In this document: in pieces, positions 47,572-59,900 of the stretch
How positions within the stretch are numbered: the first letter of the stretch is position 1
Layout of the letters: each line of letters opens with the position of its first letter
NCBI GenBank assembly: GCA_003550325.1
Contig: QKWP01000107.1
Coordinates: 123,901-187,900 of the forward strand
From: Gigaspora rosea
Lineage: Eukaryota; Glomeromycota; Glomeromycetes; Diversisporales; Gigasporaceae
Direction: 5' to 3'
DNA length: 64,000 bases
The notes under the pieces: generated by a model
What the model was told of the DNA's origin: nothing
Databases searched by the model: none
What the model saw: the letters and a program-made list of their open reading frames with translations, nothing else
Translations under genes and position numbers: made by a program

Positions 47572-49580
47572 TCTTATTACTAATTAAATTAATTAAATAA
47601 ATTAACATGCAATAATAACTCTTTATTGTAAATTTAAGATATACTCCAAAGAAGTGATATAAATAACATTTTATGATTTCTGTTTTTATTTTAACAATTG
47701 GAAGTGATAAATTTATGATTTAATTTAATATTCTTAATTGATACGCTAGCAATAATTCTTTTTTACTAACTATATAAGTAAATGTTTAATTTGTACAGCG
47801 TTATCATAAGTATCAAAAAATAAGCAGGGAATCTAATGAAGTATTAATATCAAATAATAACACTACGTGTATGTACATACTAATTAATTGATTTTGTAAT
47901 ATATAAATTATAAACCAAAATTAAACCCGATTTAAGGTTAGGGTTAGGGTTCAACTTTGGGATTGGAAGGGGTTATAGTTTATAATAAAATTTTGCAAGG
48001 AATTTTTTTGTTGGAGCCCGAAGAGTGGTTTCATAAGCAAAATTTTAAGTTATCATATGTACCCGTGTTTATACACGTAGTGTACATATACTTGCCGGAC
48101 AAACTGGACAAACTCAAAACTCAAAAAAAAACAATTGTTATTTACAGAAAATTAAATCAAACAAATAATCTTAATATTTTGCAAATATATTATATATAGT
48201 TATAAGAATATATATCAATTGTTTAAATAAGAATTATTAACAAAGTTTTTGAGAAATTAGTTTGACCAGAGTTTGGGATTTGGGCACGGACAAACCCAAA
48301 CTATAATATTGTAGTTTGGGATTTGGTCGGCAACTATAAGTGTACAAATAGTAATTGTCTAATTTAAATTGTATTAAAACAGCAAATTAAAAAAAAATAA
48401 CCATTATAATAATGCTATAATATAATGTTTTATTAATTAAGCATATTAAAAACATTTAACTTTGATTATACTGGGTAAAAAGTTTAGCAAAATTTTAAAA
48501 TTTAAAAAATTAAAGGTTATACAATATACAATAAAACCTTTAAAATATGAATTTTTTAAATTAGTATCAATAATTATTGCTACTATCGTAGAAAATGGTA
48601 AATATATTAATACTATATTTAATATAATTATATATACATATATCAAATATACAATATATATATTTTTTAATTTTTTATGGTATTTAAAAATTAATGTATA
48701 TTGTGTTAAACACTAGATATAGTGCTTTATAGATATAAATTTGTAATATGAAAAATATTAGAATATCTAATTTTAGAATTTATTTAGGCATGTGCGTCGT
48801 AACCCATCTGAACTGCCATTTGGTTCGTAAGAACAGATGAACATGAAATAAAAAAAACAGCGTAATTTTAAAAAATCGTCTGTAATTCGTAATTTGCTTA
48901 AGAAATCTCCTTATGACAAAAAAAAAATTCCTCGCAAAATTCTGGTCACAAACTCTCACTAACTGTAAACAAGGGGTTTAACCTTTGTCGCTTTATTTGT
49001 TTAGATTTTACATTACGCCAGATTTAATGATATGCATTACAATGCACTTGCGCAAACTAATAAATTCTAGAAGTTTAAAATTTAAAATTTTTTTAATATT
49101 TTCGATTTTTAGAAATTTTTGTTATTGGTGCTTTACCCTTAGATTTATAAATGTTAGGTATGTTTGTACTAAGTTTATTAGCTAGTTAACGTCATCCCTC
49201 TCTTGGTTAATTGCTCCCCGAATTTAAGCAAGCCAATACAACTCAGCAAATTGCCTCGTCAATCATGTGATTAAAATTAACCATGAGATTTCGTCAAATA
49301 CGTATTCTATGTATAAGTTTTTAATATTTTCCTCCCCACATCGCGTCTGAGCTTTAAATATTGATGCTAACCAACTAATCAACTTTGAAGGCCTTAATTT
49401 GTTTTTACAAAAATACAAGATTTTTCAGATAGCAATCAACAATCAAAATTATATTAATCTTATTTAATAATTCTTTAAGCAATGTAAGATTTTCAGATAA
49501 TAATCAACAACCAAACTGTATAATTAATAGCATAAATCTCAACATACTAACCTTATTTAATAAATTTTATCTTACCTTTA
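47572..49580. other. Intergenic DNA with element fragments
   Basis: 47938-47952 holds GGTTAGGGTTAGGGTT. It is followed at 47982-48025 by the AAAATTTTGCAAGGAATTTT TTT module. 48785-48960 is a fragment resembling the central part of the CCCTATAAG copy C (AAAAAATCGTCTGTA..., TTCCTCGCAAAATTC), inverted. The open frames here are not convincing genes. Confidence 0.55.
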
Positions 49581-49659
49581 GGCCGCTTGAAGTTGATTCT
49601 TCGAGTTAACATCACTTTTTAGGACTCTCGGAAGGGGGGGAGATAGTGATACAAATCGA

Positions 49660-49810
49660 AAATCGAATTAATTGATTAGTTGTAAAGTTGAAAACTAATC
49701 AATTTGAACTTTACAGACCCAATTTAGTCTATTAATCGGTTAGTCGACTAATCGATTAATTGATTGGCCAACTAATCGATTAATCAACCAGTCGGTTGGT
49801 CAATTAATGG
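49660..49810 (+). repeat. Array of CTAATCGATTAATTGATTGG-type motifs
   Basis: Seven or more partly palindromic AATCGATTAAT/ACTAATCAATT units within 150 bp; the array could form several small hairpins. Confidence 0.7.
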
Positions 49811-50226
49811 ATAGTTTGAAGAAGAGTTAACCCAGTGATCATCACAATGCCACATGAACGACAGTCATTCGGCCTAGGTTAGGTTTAGTTTGAGTGTATA
49901 GATTAGGCCAGTCTGTGAATTCTGGTAAACAAATGACATTATTATGTGATTGTCGATCACTGGTCTTCAAGTGTCTCCCGGTGTTACGGTTCCTCGTGAC
50001 ATCTTTAATTTTTTTCATCAATATTTATTATATTCAGTCCCGTTACATTTTATTCTATCCTTTTATAGAACAATCATACTTTGTTTATTCGTAATCCCGA
50101 GCTCATTTGAAATTAAGGCTTGTTGTAAAAAAACAAGTTGTTCCATTGAGATTTCTCATGGATCTTCGATTGTGCCAATCCAGTTGGAGCGGAATCTGTG
50201 CGATTAAGACAGATCTTTGTCACCAT

Positions 50227-50867
50227 TGTCACGGTGGTGAGCAGTATGCGGCATACTTGCCGGAAAAATAAGGCTATAAGCGATCGATCGACAGGTATAA
50301 ATCACCAACTAGTGCTTCGCATGATGGGTACAGGTTTCTAATTATAGTTTCTGAAACCTTATCTGAAACTCTCTTGTGCACGTGATGCACGTGATCAATC
50401 GGATTATGAATATGAGATCATGAATGATCAATTATGGACGATCGGTAATTTAATAAGTGCCGGGGTAAGTTACGGTACCGATTAAGGTGCAAATCGGTAA
50501 TACGGAGAAGTATACCGGCGCGGGTAATTAATGCGCATAAATTATGAAGTAATGGTGAAGTAATTAGTAAGGAACAATGGATCGTATGATCCATATTTGA
50601 TGCAATTAATATGAGTCAAATTAGACATATATAAGGAAGCGATTAGAATCGTTAGAGGGAATTAAGTCGTTTAATTAATTGTTAGTTAGTCTTAGTATAG
50701 TTAGCAAAATCCCCTTTGTAATAAACCGTTTATAAAATAAAGCAATAAATAAATTTAGTAATAATAAACACTTGCCTGATTCGTAGTGTGTTTGGTGCCT
50801 AATTATTAGTGCCTCTACCATCCGGGTTAGGTTTTCTTTGACGAAAGTCATTGATTAACCCGTGACA
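50227..50867 (+). mobile_element. Second solo LTR
   Basis: 641 bp from TGTCACGG to CCGTGACA (8-bp perfect inverted ends), with the 4-bp duplication CCAT at 50223-50226 and 50868-50871. CATATATAAGG at ~50628 (TATA-like) and AATAAA signals at ~50720-50770 give plus orientation. Not related to the LTR at 35198-35790. No internal domain remains. Confidence 0.8.
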
Positions 50868-51163
50868 CCATCAAAGTGGTCTGTGTGCAAAGGTGACTTT
50901 ACTGAAAACAGAATTATGTATCCTGAAGCGATGCCTGTGCAAGTCTGAGCGAATTATGTGTAAAGTGGAGTGGAATCGTTCCAATTATTATCATGTATAA
51001 ATTAATAGTCTTCAATTGACCTCAATAAAGCCCGGATTCGTAAAATTCATTCTGGAGTCTAATTAACATATAGAAAGTAGGAAATGTTGGTCGAAGAGAC
51101 CTATCCTTACCTGTTTATTGTTAATCATTACTTGTTATTTGTTACTGTTTTTGTATAAACTTA

Positions 51164-51425
51164 GCCGTTTGAAGTTGATTCTTTGGTTAATATCACTTTT
51201 CCAGGACTCTCGGGAGGGGGGAGGGGGTAAAATGAAACGAACATATGAAACGAACATATAAAAATGAACAAAGATGGGACAATTTCATTGGTTGACATAA
51301 ATCAGGTGACTAGTGAGAGTCATCCAGCGTTTTGATTGGCTGTTCGTTTTCGACAAATATTTTTCTTTATAGAAAATTTTCCGGGGGGAGGGTGATGTTA
51401 ACCAAAAAATTAACTTCAAACGGCC
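51164..51425. mobile_element. Harbinger-like MITE with TTA duplication
   Basis: Ends GCCGTTTGAAGTTGATTCTT and (complement) GGCCGTTTGAAGTTAATTTT, flanked by TTA (51161-51163, 51426-51428). A related left end begins at 49581 (GGCCGCTTGAAGTTGATTCT) without a clear partner. TTA duplications are typical of PIF/Harbinger. Confidence 0.75.
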
Positions 51426-51598
51426 TTATTAGCCGTTGAACATTACCCGTAACTATAGGAGCTAAATCCTAGATTGTGTTGTTATTTTATGATCATGAGA
51501 CGCAGGGAGTTGTCAGCCGAGTTTAATTTGAATAAACATGTTTACATAGTAATACATGAGAAAAATGACAAGAAATAATTCATGATCATGAGTTTACC

Positions 51599-51942
51599 GG
51601 ATAACGTATATTATCCGGTAGTTACTATTGATCATGTTACCCATATTAATACTATATCACGGTATATCAATGTTTATTCCATGGTTCGAAATTTTAATAT
51701 TTAATTTTTTGGATATATATCTTTTTTTGTTTTTTTTTTTTTTATGTTAACAATCGTTTTAATTTGTGAAAAAAATCCCCAAGTAAAAAAAAAAAAGAAA
51801 AAAAAGAAAAAGAAAAAAACAACCAGAGAAAGAAACCACATAATCAATAAACTAAACTTTATGAAATAACAATAATTTACAGAATTAATATGGGTAACAT
51901 GATCAATGACCACTCCAGATAATATCGTTATCAGGTAGAAAA
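51599..51942. repeat. Inverted repeat flanking a poly-T/poly-A block
   Basis: GGATAACGTATATTATCCGG...GATCATGTTACCCATATTAA at 51599-51652 is inverted at 51888-51942. The middle is a run of T and A responsible for a spurious poly-Phe frame. Confidence 0.8.
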
Positions 51943-52078
51943 TGTAGATGACATTGGGTCAGCATCATTTAGCGGCCATTTGATTGACTCAGATCATGCC
52001 GCTTCGCGGCATTATCTGAGTCAACAAGTGGCCGCTAAATGACGCTGACTCAATATCATCTACATTCTACCTGATAAC
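51927..52078. repeat. Near-perfect 152-bp palindrome
   Basis: GTTATCAGGTAGAAAATGTA through CATGCCGC is mirrored after a 3-nt centre (TTC) by GCGGCAT...TACATTCTACCTGATAAC, with few mismatches over ~74 bp per arm. The arms contain GACTCAGAT and AGCGGCCA. It could be a snap-back MITE or a protein-bound cruciform site. Confidence 0.95.
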
Positions 52079-52424
52079 TATTAAGTATCAAATCAACCAA
52101 CCTGTATGTGAAAAAAGGTAATCATTTAATTTGTTTGAGCTATATTATTTATTAATTGTTACCATTTTCATTACAATCTTCATTGCAATCCTTGTAAATC
52201 AATCAGCACCAATAAAATATATATATATATGATAAAAAGGGGTTAAGTTTCATAAATTTTATTACGTACTTTAATGGCTTACACTTTAGCCTAGTATTTT
52301 TTCATCATCATGGATTTTTTTGTGCTGGGCATCAACTAAACCAACCATAATGAGTTTAACAAAAAAGTGCTTATCACAATCAAAAAAGCCCCGCAATTTT
52401 CGCCAACACATATAGAAATTAGAC

Positions 52425-52464
52425 GTACAACATACGTATGTACGTACATACATACGTACGTACA
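52425..52464. repeat. ACGT/TACG microsatellite
   Basis: Irregular run of ACGTAC/TACGTA tetranucleotides, self-complementary. Confidence 0.9.
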
Positions 52465-52749
52465 GTAACAGGTAAGTAGCTAGGGATGAATCAATTAATT
52501 AACCAATCAAAAAATAATAAATTTCAGTACGCTCAGTCCTTATTCTTTACTGCATGCATATTTACATAACAAACAAAATTAAGTAATTCAATACTATAAA
52601 AAATGCTATAAAAAGAATATAAGTTCGGCATGCATATAACAAATTATACAAATTTTTTAAAAAAAGAACAACCTACGTACGCTTATTTTACAAAAATGGT
52701 CATTTCCGTACGCACATAGCTACATGATTTTCATTTGTTTATTAAACTA

Positions 52750-53090
52750 TGAATTATTATTGTTCGTCACCTCTGTGCTCTACGAAGTACAGTATGGGAT
52801 AGAGCCGCGGAACAAGTCACCTGATATCACGTGAGCAGCTTTGCGAGAATCGTGCGCTCTAGGAATTTGGGTCTTACCCTCTGGGTGAGGTGGGAGGGCC
52901 GTATCTAGACACAAAGTCGAGCAGAAAATTCAAGAACAAAGATCATCGAGTTACTCAAATACAAATGTGGACCGATCCACACCCTGCCTCATCGTCACGT
53001 GCAGGTCCAGTGACTCACAATAATGTCCCGCCTTGTGACTTCGTCACAAGCGGCAGCTTACACCATTGTTCGAATACAGGAATATCAATT
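52750..53090. other. Locally GC-richer island, unassigned
   Basis: Markedly higher GC than the surroundings, with TCACGTGA, GTCACGTGC and a hairpin CTTGTGACTTCGTCACAAG at about 53033-53051. No tRNA or rRNA fold was recognised, and the 68-codon frame inside has no domain. Possibly an element remnant. Confidence 0.4.
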
Positions 53091-53254
53091 ATCTAATTAA
53101 AAATAAGAATAGAAATATAAAGTAATGGAAACCAGTAGTTAAGAATAAAGCCTATAACTTTTAAATATCATATTTTGATCATATTATAAGTACTTACTCT
53201 AGTTTAAAGAGTGACAATGGTCTCAGAAGGAACCGGAATAATTTACAAACTTAA

Positions 53255-53328
53255 CCTTTTATAACTTGAGAATTTTAATCTTTTACAACTTGAGAATTTT
53301 AATCTTTTACAACTTGAGAATTTTATGA
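53255..53328 (+). repeat. Three tandem 23-bp repeats CTTTTACAACTTGAGAATTT
   Basis: Three almost identical units, the first slightly diverged. Confidence 0.95.
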
Positions 53329-54576
53329 TTGGTAAAACGAATGCTACAAACTGTAGGATTTGCGATAATCGAAAGTGGATTAGTCATTCTTAAATATAAC
53401 TATTAAACAATGGCAAATGTCAAAATTAGAGGTGGAAGACAGATGAAAATACAGTATAAAAAAAGCAATTGTTTTGTTAGATTAAAGCCTCTATTTTATT
53501 AATGTCTAGTCTGATTTCATTATTTTAATCTTTAAACTATTTAATGAACAAAATCATTGAAAATAAATCAGAGGTTCTTGAAATGTCAATGAAACACTGT
53601 AAGCAAACAGCAAATCCGTTTTAGAAGATTTTGAGCTTATACGAAATTTACTATTTATATTATTCGTTCAAACAATTTGAAAAAATGATTTAGTCGTTCT
53701 TAAAATACGGGATCTTTTCGGCGACCACCATGGCCATGAAAAAATATCCTTATCTTTCACAAAGCCCTTATAAACCAAAAGAAGAATAACAAGTTCTTAA
53801 AATAGCATTTAATATTATTTTTAATTTCAATTTATTTTTGAAATAAAAATATTTATTGAATAATAAAAATATTAAACTTGTTAATTTTCTTTTTTAAAAA
53901 ATAAATAGTAGATAAAAAGTTATATTATTCTTTTAAAACCAAAAAAAATGTATACATGTGCATATTAAGTTCGTTAAATAATCCTTTGTTTAAAAGATTC
54001 ATTATTAAATTTACAAAATTTATATGATTATACTAATGATTTTTTGTTATGATATCATATATTTAAGATCTTATATTTTAACATATTAGAGTAGCTGCAC
54101 TTAGTCGTATTTAAACCAGAAACGTTGCCAAATAATTGATCATTATAATATACAATATTAAATCAAAATCAAATTGCTTATGTTTGTTTATTAATAAATT
54201 AATGTACCCATTAGAAAAATTAATTTTTACATACATAGTCTAAAAACCTCGGAATTATTGGTCGAAGAACTTCTTTTTTTTTTTTTAGCTTGTCAAATTA
54301 TATAAACTTCACATTCGAGAATTGCTTCTTCAACCTGCTGTGGAATGAATATGACTGTATCTTAAATTATTTTTTTTCCAAGTTTTATAAAAGGGTTTCA
54401 ATTGGAGAATTTGTGTCTCTAACTTGTCTCCAGCTTGCTTAATGAAACGAAGTTCCTCGGCTATATTTGTATAAAAAATTTGAAACATGAACCCAATTTC
54501 TAAAATTCGAGTTAAAGTATATGGTAGGTTGGAATTTTTTTAATATATTCACTTATCATATCGACTTATATTCATT
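53329..54576. other. AT-rich intergenic DNA
   Basis: No gene or element boundary seen. Confidence 0.5.
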
Positions 54577-54778
54577 AATCACATACCTGAGTTATATCAC
54601 CATTATTTCTAGAGTATTTTTGGAGATATAACTAAGATGTGAAATATAATTCAATAATAAAACATAACTTATATAAACATATACAGTATAGATATATATA
54701 AGAAATTTATCTTGCTTAAATATGGATAAAAAACAAGTTGGAATGTAACCTAGTGGGGATATAATCCAGGTATGACTG
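54577..54778. mobile_element. Diverged pogo-like MITE
   Basis: The right end (complement CAGTCATACCTGGATTATAT CCCC) is followed by TA (54779-54780). The left end ATCACATACCTGAGTTATAT CACC is a diverged partner. No coding capacity. Confidence 0.6.
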
Positions 54779-55619
54779 TATTTCAAGATTCGATCAAAAG
54801 ATTAATTACTCAAAAGCCATATATGTGGTTTCATGTTTATTATTGAAGAAAAATGTTTAAAAAATTCATTTATTTAGTTAAGCTAATTTCGATTAATGTT
54901 TTTCTTTCTATATTTCAAAATGAAATCACGTTATCATTAACTGATTCAAAATAATCTGTTATTTTCAATCGGCAGAGATTGAAAAGTAACATGGATCGAT
55001 TGAAAATTACCGAATTTTGTGAATGACAAGGAACAAATTTACACAGAATTACAAACAAACAAACATATTTTTTGCACATTTATACATGCGCATATACACA
55101 TGTGACATAAATATCCAATTATAACCCAGAATTAGTACAGTTGCCATTCTAGTTGTCTCTTAACCGTACAATTCATAATTTATATTTCTACGTACCTTGT
55201 ATATAAAAATAGTTCATGAACTGCCATTTAAAAAGATGGTTTGAAGCATTAAAATTTTATAAGTTGATAAAATTCAGATGGCTAATATAAAATAATAGTT
55301 ATCTGTTATATATGTATGTATAGGTTAAAGATTTAACCCAAAATATGTGATAATTAGTATAGCATTTGTTTCGGCTACTATTTGTTCTTATTTCTGAAAC
55401 TATGTGAGACACAGTTTGGATCATTCCAAAATATATTTGCAACATCATTAATATACAGAATTATAAATATTTAAAAAGAAAATTAAATGAGTCTTTTTAA
55501 TATATCCTGTCTCACTAGTTTAGAATAATTTTGAATATTAATATTCATTTTTACTTTCGTTATTTATTTAATTTAATTTTGAGTTTTATCCTTTCAATTG
55601 CTGGCTAGCTTTTACCTAT
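54779..55619. other. AT-rich DNA upstream of the kelch pseudogene
   Basis: No supported feature; it may include the lost first exon or signal-peptide region of the paralogue. Confidence 0.4.
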
Positions 55620-56197
55620 GCTCGTTATTTACAGACAACAATAATGCAACTAATATCAAATGGTATATCTTGGGTGGTAATTCCGATGGCGGAAGCCGAT
55701 CGGATATGAATGAAGTATTATTTCTGGATTTAACGAAACAATTTGATACTAATTCACCTCCTTGGAAAGTATTTTCAGAAGCAATTCCAGTGGCAATAGA
55801 ATTGAGTACCTCATGCGTTAACTCTTCGTCTATTTTTAATTGGTGAAAAAGTGCACGCAAGCTCTTAATTTTTCTTCCTCATTTTATACTTTAAACTTAG
55901 AAAACTTTAAATGGACAATACCAAGCATTTTTGGAGTAAATAACACTTTTTTGTGGCGCCAAACACTGCAGACAGTTATTGACGATATTGTAAAAATTTT
56001 TATTTGGTGGAACTAACTTCACAGACAATAGTTCGACTGTTTTTGATGATATGAATTTTATTAACATGAATCAAATGACTTGGTCAACATTACCATTTCA
56101 AAATATGCAAAGAACTCGCTATACTGCAACTTTACTAAAAAATAATTGCATTATCTACATTGGTGGTCATACAAATATTTCTCTCATTAGCGCTAAC

Positions 56198-57618
56198 TAG
56201 TGATATGGACCGATGACAAAACCTTGGGTCGGGGCCGAAGCTAATATAGTGCGGCCCGGTCGACCGGGCCGCACTGTCTTATAAAAAAAAATTTGACCAA
56301 TCAGATCACTGAATTCAAGCACGTTATGACGGTAAAAAATGGTATAACACTATAACACCGAAAACCAGGCTAACATGGTCGCCAATACACAAAAAAACCT
56401 AACACAAAGACTACTAAATCTAATAATAAATTTCCTCTACACCCAAATTGGTAGGCCTCGACCGAGGCATGGATTAATTTGGTCCGAAAATAGGGTGTCT
56501 TCCAATCCCTATAAGAAAAATGTACCGTATAGGCTCGGGATGGAATCAGATAGGCACGGGTCAAGGTCCGGATTTGTACGGGTATGGCCCAAGTTGGTTC
56601 GGATTCGGTGGACCGTGAGGGACCGTGTGCCCGTGCCAATTGGACCGTAAATGGCTCGGGTTTTGCAGCAGTTTACTAGTCGAATCGGCACGGGATTTGG
56701 CACGGGTAATAAACTAAATCACGTGCCACCGCGATAGCGATGTGGATTAACTATTAAAACATAAATTTACATAAGTAATCAATATAAGATGAACAAGCTA
56801 ACTGCATATGAAGCAAGATTTTGTAAGGAATTTTTTTTGTTAAGACACACAGGGAAGCTTTATTAGTGAAATCATGAGATATCGCTCTTTTTTTAAAAAA
56901 AAATCCTTTACTGATCTTTCGCTCTCCACGAAACGAGCCAACACGTATCACGAGCCAACACGTGTGTAACGTACACATACGTGTCATCTGAACGTGCCAT
57001 TTAATATGACGTGATATTACGTGCCACCTTTTGCCACAATGTCCGTGCCATTTTTACCGTGCCATTCCGTAAAACGTTCCTGCACGTGCCATAAGATCCG
57101 TGCCATTTCGAGCATTCCCGACACCAACCCGTACCACCACCCGTACCACTTTTCTTATAGGGAATATTGCGGCAGTCACGGTACTGGTTCTAAATTCTTA
57201 TTACTTTTGAGCTTGAGTTTATTGACTATACTAATGCTTATTATTACTTTAATTCTTTCTACTAATATCTTCTGTATTAGCTTCTTTACTATTCAAGTGC
57301 GCCTGAGTTTAAATCGACTTTCAGGTTCCGAATTTCAGTGTCACGTGTAACGGGATCACGATTTGGGGCTTAACCAATTTATATAAAAAGGGTTGATTAC
57401 TAATTCGAGCTTTCTTTTTTTAATTTTAGCTAACAATAACGGGTCTCTTACGAATCACGGAACAAGAAACTACGACAAACAATATACGTTAACGACCTTG
57501 TAACAAGTGGGAAATTTTTTTTTATTTTACTCGAATCGGCCCCGGCCCATGAAAGTATGGGTCGACCCTCAGTCCACCGCCGGCCCGGCCGGTAGGGCCG
57601 GGTCGGCCCATATCACTA
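56198..57618. mobile_element. Non-autonomous hAT element in the kelch pseudogene
   Basis: 1421 bp, ends TAGTGATATGGACCGA and (complement) TAGTGATATGGGCCGACCCG, with exact 8-bp duplication GCGCTAAC at 56190-56197 and 57619-57626. Both ends are strikingly GC-rich (CCCGGTCGACCGGG, GCCGGCCCGGCC) in an AT-rich genome. No transposase. A CCCTATAAG element (copy B) is nested inside. Confidence 0.93.
56507..57162. mobile_element. CCCTATAAG-family element, copy B (656 bp)
   Basis: Ends CCCTATAAGAAAAATGTACC and (complement) CCCTATAAGAAAAGTGGTAC, with 3-bp duplication AAT (56504-56506, 57163-57165). The most complete member with clear ends: two GC-rich arms of GGCACGG/CGTGCC motifs surround an AT-rich centre that contains the AAAATTTTG-type module (GATTTTGTAAGGAATTTTTT at ~56816). 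No protein. Confidence 0.93.
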
Positions 57619-57847
57619 GCGCTAACTATATTAATATGAATCAGGTTAAGAATAATTGCATTATCTACATTGGTGGTCGTACAAATATTCGCTAACTACA
57701 TTAATATGGATCAGGTTAAGTAAAAATAATTCGTCTCTTTTTTTTTTTTAACAAACTAACTTGAATAAAAATGATATAGATTCATATATTTAATTACAAC
57801 ATCGCTTAGGGGTATAATATGGTATGTTATATGGCTTATGTGGTTAG

Positions 57848-58556
57848 CCCTATGAAAAAAGTGGTCCGGGTGGTGTTACGGTTTAGCACGGAGGTGTCCG
57901 TGATGGCACGTGCACTGTGGCACGTATATATACGACACACGGAATGGCACGTGTTTAAAATGATACGTATCGGCACGTTGTGTATGTCCACAATGACACG
58001 TGTAAGATTTTTATACGGAATGGCACGTATTCGGGATGACACGTATAGGCTCGTTAGTTGGAATTACACGTATTTAATGGCATGTGTATCTCGTGTAGCC
58101 AATAAAATCGCAGGATCAGGTGTAACGTGAAAATTCAAAACAAACGAATTTTTTTAAAAAATCGTCTGTACCTCCAAATCTCATCTATGAAATGCTTTTT
58201 AATTCCTAAAAAAAAAAATTCCTTGCAAAATTTTGCTATAGGCATGTTTGTTACCACCCTTCACAATTATACTGTACTCTAACTAAATTGAATTCATTCT
58301 TGTCGTAAGAAATATATGCACGTAAACTTACGTGTGCCTCGACCCGTGCCAAAACACGTGAATATTGGCTTAGTAAAGTGCAGCAAAACCCGGTCCATTT
58401 ACGGTCCAAAATGTCCGGGCAGACGGTCCAATTCGGACCATTTTAGTCGTGCCAACACGGAACTCACACGTGCAAACCCGTCTCTTTAGCCGTTCCACAG
58501 ATCACCGTGCTTTTCCGTAGAACCACGTGCATATCCGGACGGATTTTTTTATAGGG
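57848..58556. mobile_element. CCCTATAAG-family element, copy C (709 bp)
   Basis: Ends CCCTATGAAAAAAGTGGTCC and (complement) CCCTATAAAAAAATCCGTCC, with 3-bp duplication TAG (57845-57847, 58557-58559). It carries about a dozen TGACACGT/GGCACGT motifs and an inverted copy of the module (AAATTCCTTGCAAAATTTTG at ~58215). It represents a distinct subfamily, more diverged from A, B and D. Confidence 0.9.
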
Positions 58557-59109
58557 TAGCATAGAATTGTATTAGCTAATTAATTGTTGTTTATATTAAA
58601 AAAGCAAGCTACTGATGATAAAATTTCCAGCCGGAGTGGGCATTCAGTATGTTCACAAGATCTTATAATAAATATCTATAAATATTTGCATATTATATAC
58701 TTACACATATATTAGCTCAAAATGAAACTGTTATTACATATTGAGGTTCAACCACAGCTAATTTTATTCAAGCAGATCCAGTCCTTGCGACCTTAGATAC
58801 AACAGTTAACCCAATGCGATGGATCATTCCAGATAACAGTTCAACCAGAAAATGTCCCGCCATCTCTTGGATATCATTCTGCAATATTATAAAATGATTT
58901 CATGATAATTGCATTTGGCATTTGTCGTAAATTAAATGATTAGTTATATAATATCAATCAAAGTATTTTTAATCGCCTTCAGATAATAATATTTCTAAAT
59001 AATTTATATTATTTAGGTCGTTTGCCAAATAGTTCAATTAAGCTAAATAACCGTGTTTATATTTATGATGTTTTAAATCTATGATGTTTTAAATCTATGA
59101 TGTTTTAAA

Positions 59110-59900
59110 TAGGGATGTGATCCTGCTTAAATTAGTTAGTTCGTGCTTCGAAACCCGAACTAACACTGTTCCGAAGCACACACAAAAACTGGATTTCAAA
59201 CTCTGCTTTAAAACCGGTTATACAAATGAATATTAATTTTGTTTGCTCGAACATGTTAGTTTAAACAGCTGTTTAGAATACATTCATAAATTCATATTGA
59301 ATATTGCATAATACATATTTATTGCTATTACATATACTTCAAGTGCTTCTGGTCCAAATTCATCATTAGATAACTATGAGTTCGGTGTGAAGGTAAGTTC
59401 AGTTACATTAAGTTGTCTAAATGGGCTTTCTTAATCAATTCTGTAAAATTGAAGTAATTGAAGTAAAAAAACAAATAAAAAATAAAAAGCGACGTATTTA
59501 TATATTTGAGAATCTTTTTGACATAAACTTTACACAATTTTTTTTTACTTTTAATTAAAATGTTATTGATAAACTTTTAATTAATTATTTAATTAAAAAC
59601 GGCATATTTAATTAAAATCGTCATACTTTTCAAAAGACATCAAATTCAATTAAAAACTTTTTATTAATTTACTTAAATGTATTCATTTTTAAAAGTCCTT
59701 TAATTAAAGGATGTCATATTATTTAATCAAAATTCTGAAATTTATAGATCATGAAGCTTTTTGTTCATAAGCTCGATTTTCGAACCCAATTCGAGCTTAC
59801 TGAGTTTCATTTTATATAATTAAATTCACGTGATTGAAAAACTTGTGTTTAACTGGTTCAGGTTCCGAACAGGGACGAACAGAACAGAATGCCATCCCTA
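59110..59900. mobile_element. hAT element, ends TAGGGATG
   Basis: 791 bp. The left end TAGGGATGTGATCCTG and the right end (complement TAGGGATGGCATTCTGTTC) are hAT-type. The subterminal regions carry repeats with GTTCCGAA/CGAACC. The 8-bp flanks GTTTTAAA and GTGATAAC are only partly alike, so the insertion is old or rearranged. A related left-end fragment lies near 60866. Confidence 0.7.

Larger units (their letters stand above)
55620..59105 (+). pseudogene. Kelch-repeat paralogue, broken by frameshifts and transposons
   Basis: Homologous in order to the gene at 45954-47571. 55634-56197 matches exon 1 (IKWYILGGNSDGGSRSDMNE..., TIPSIFGVNNTF, then NMNQMTWSTLPFQNMQ) but has frameshifts after SSIF and near GTNFTD. 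57619-57720 gives the end of exon 1 with GATCAG before a donor. 58718-58920 matches exon 3 (QADPVLATLDTTVNPMRWII) with stops. 59018-59105 matches exon 4 (IKLNNRVYIYDVLN). A hAT element (56198-57618) splits exon 1, a CCCTATAAG element (57848-58556) sits in an intron, and another hAT (59110-59900) removes the 3' end. About 55 bp around GCATTATCTACATTGGTGGT is duplicated on both sides of the first hAT. The transmembrane tail is lost. Confidence 0.9.

Noticed and set aside
51701-51913. Frame with a run of fifteen Phe
   Set aside because: Created by a poly-T/poly-A block between inverted repeats.
53030-53080. tRNA-like GTTCGAATAC in the GC-rich island
   Set aside because: No acceptor, D or anticodon stems can be drawn around it.
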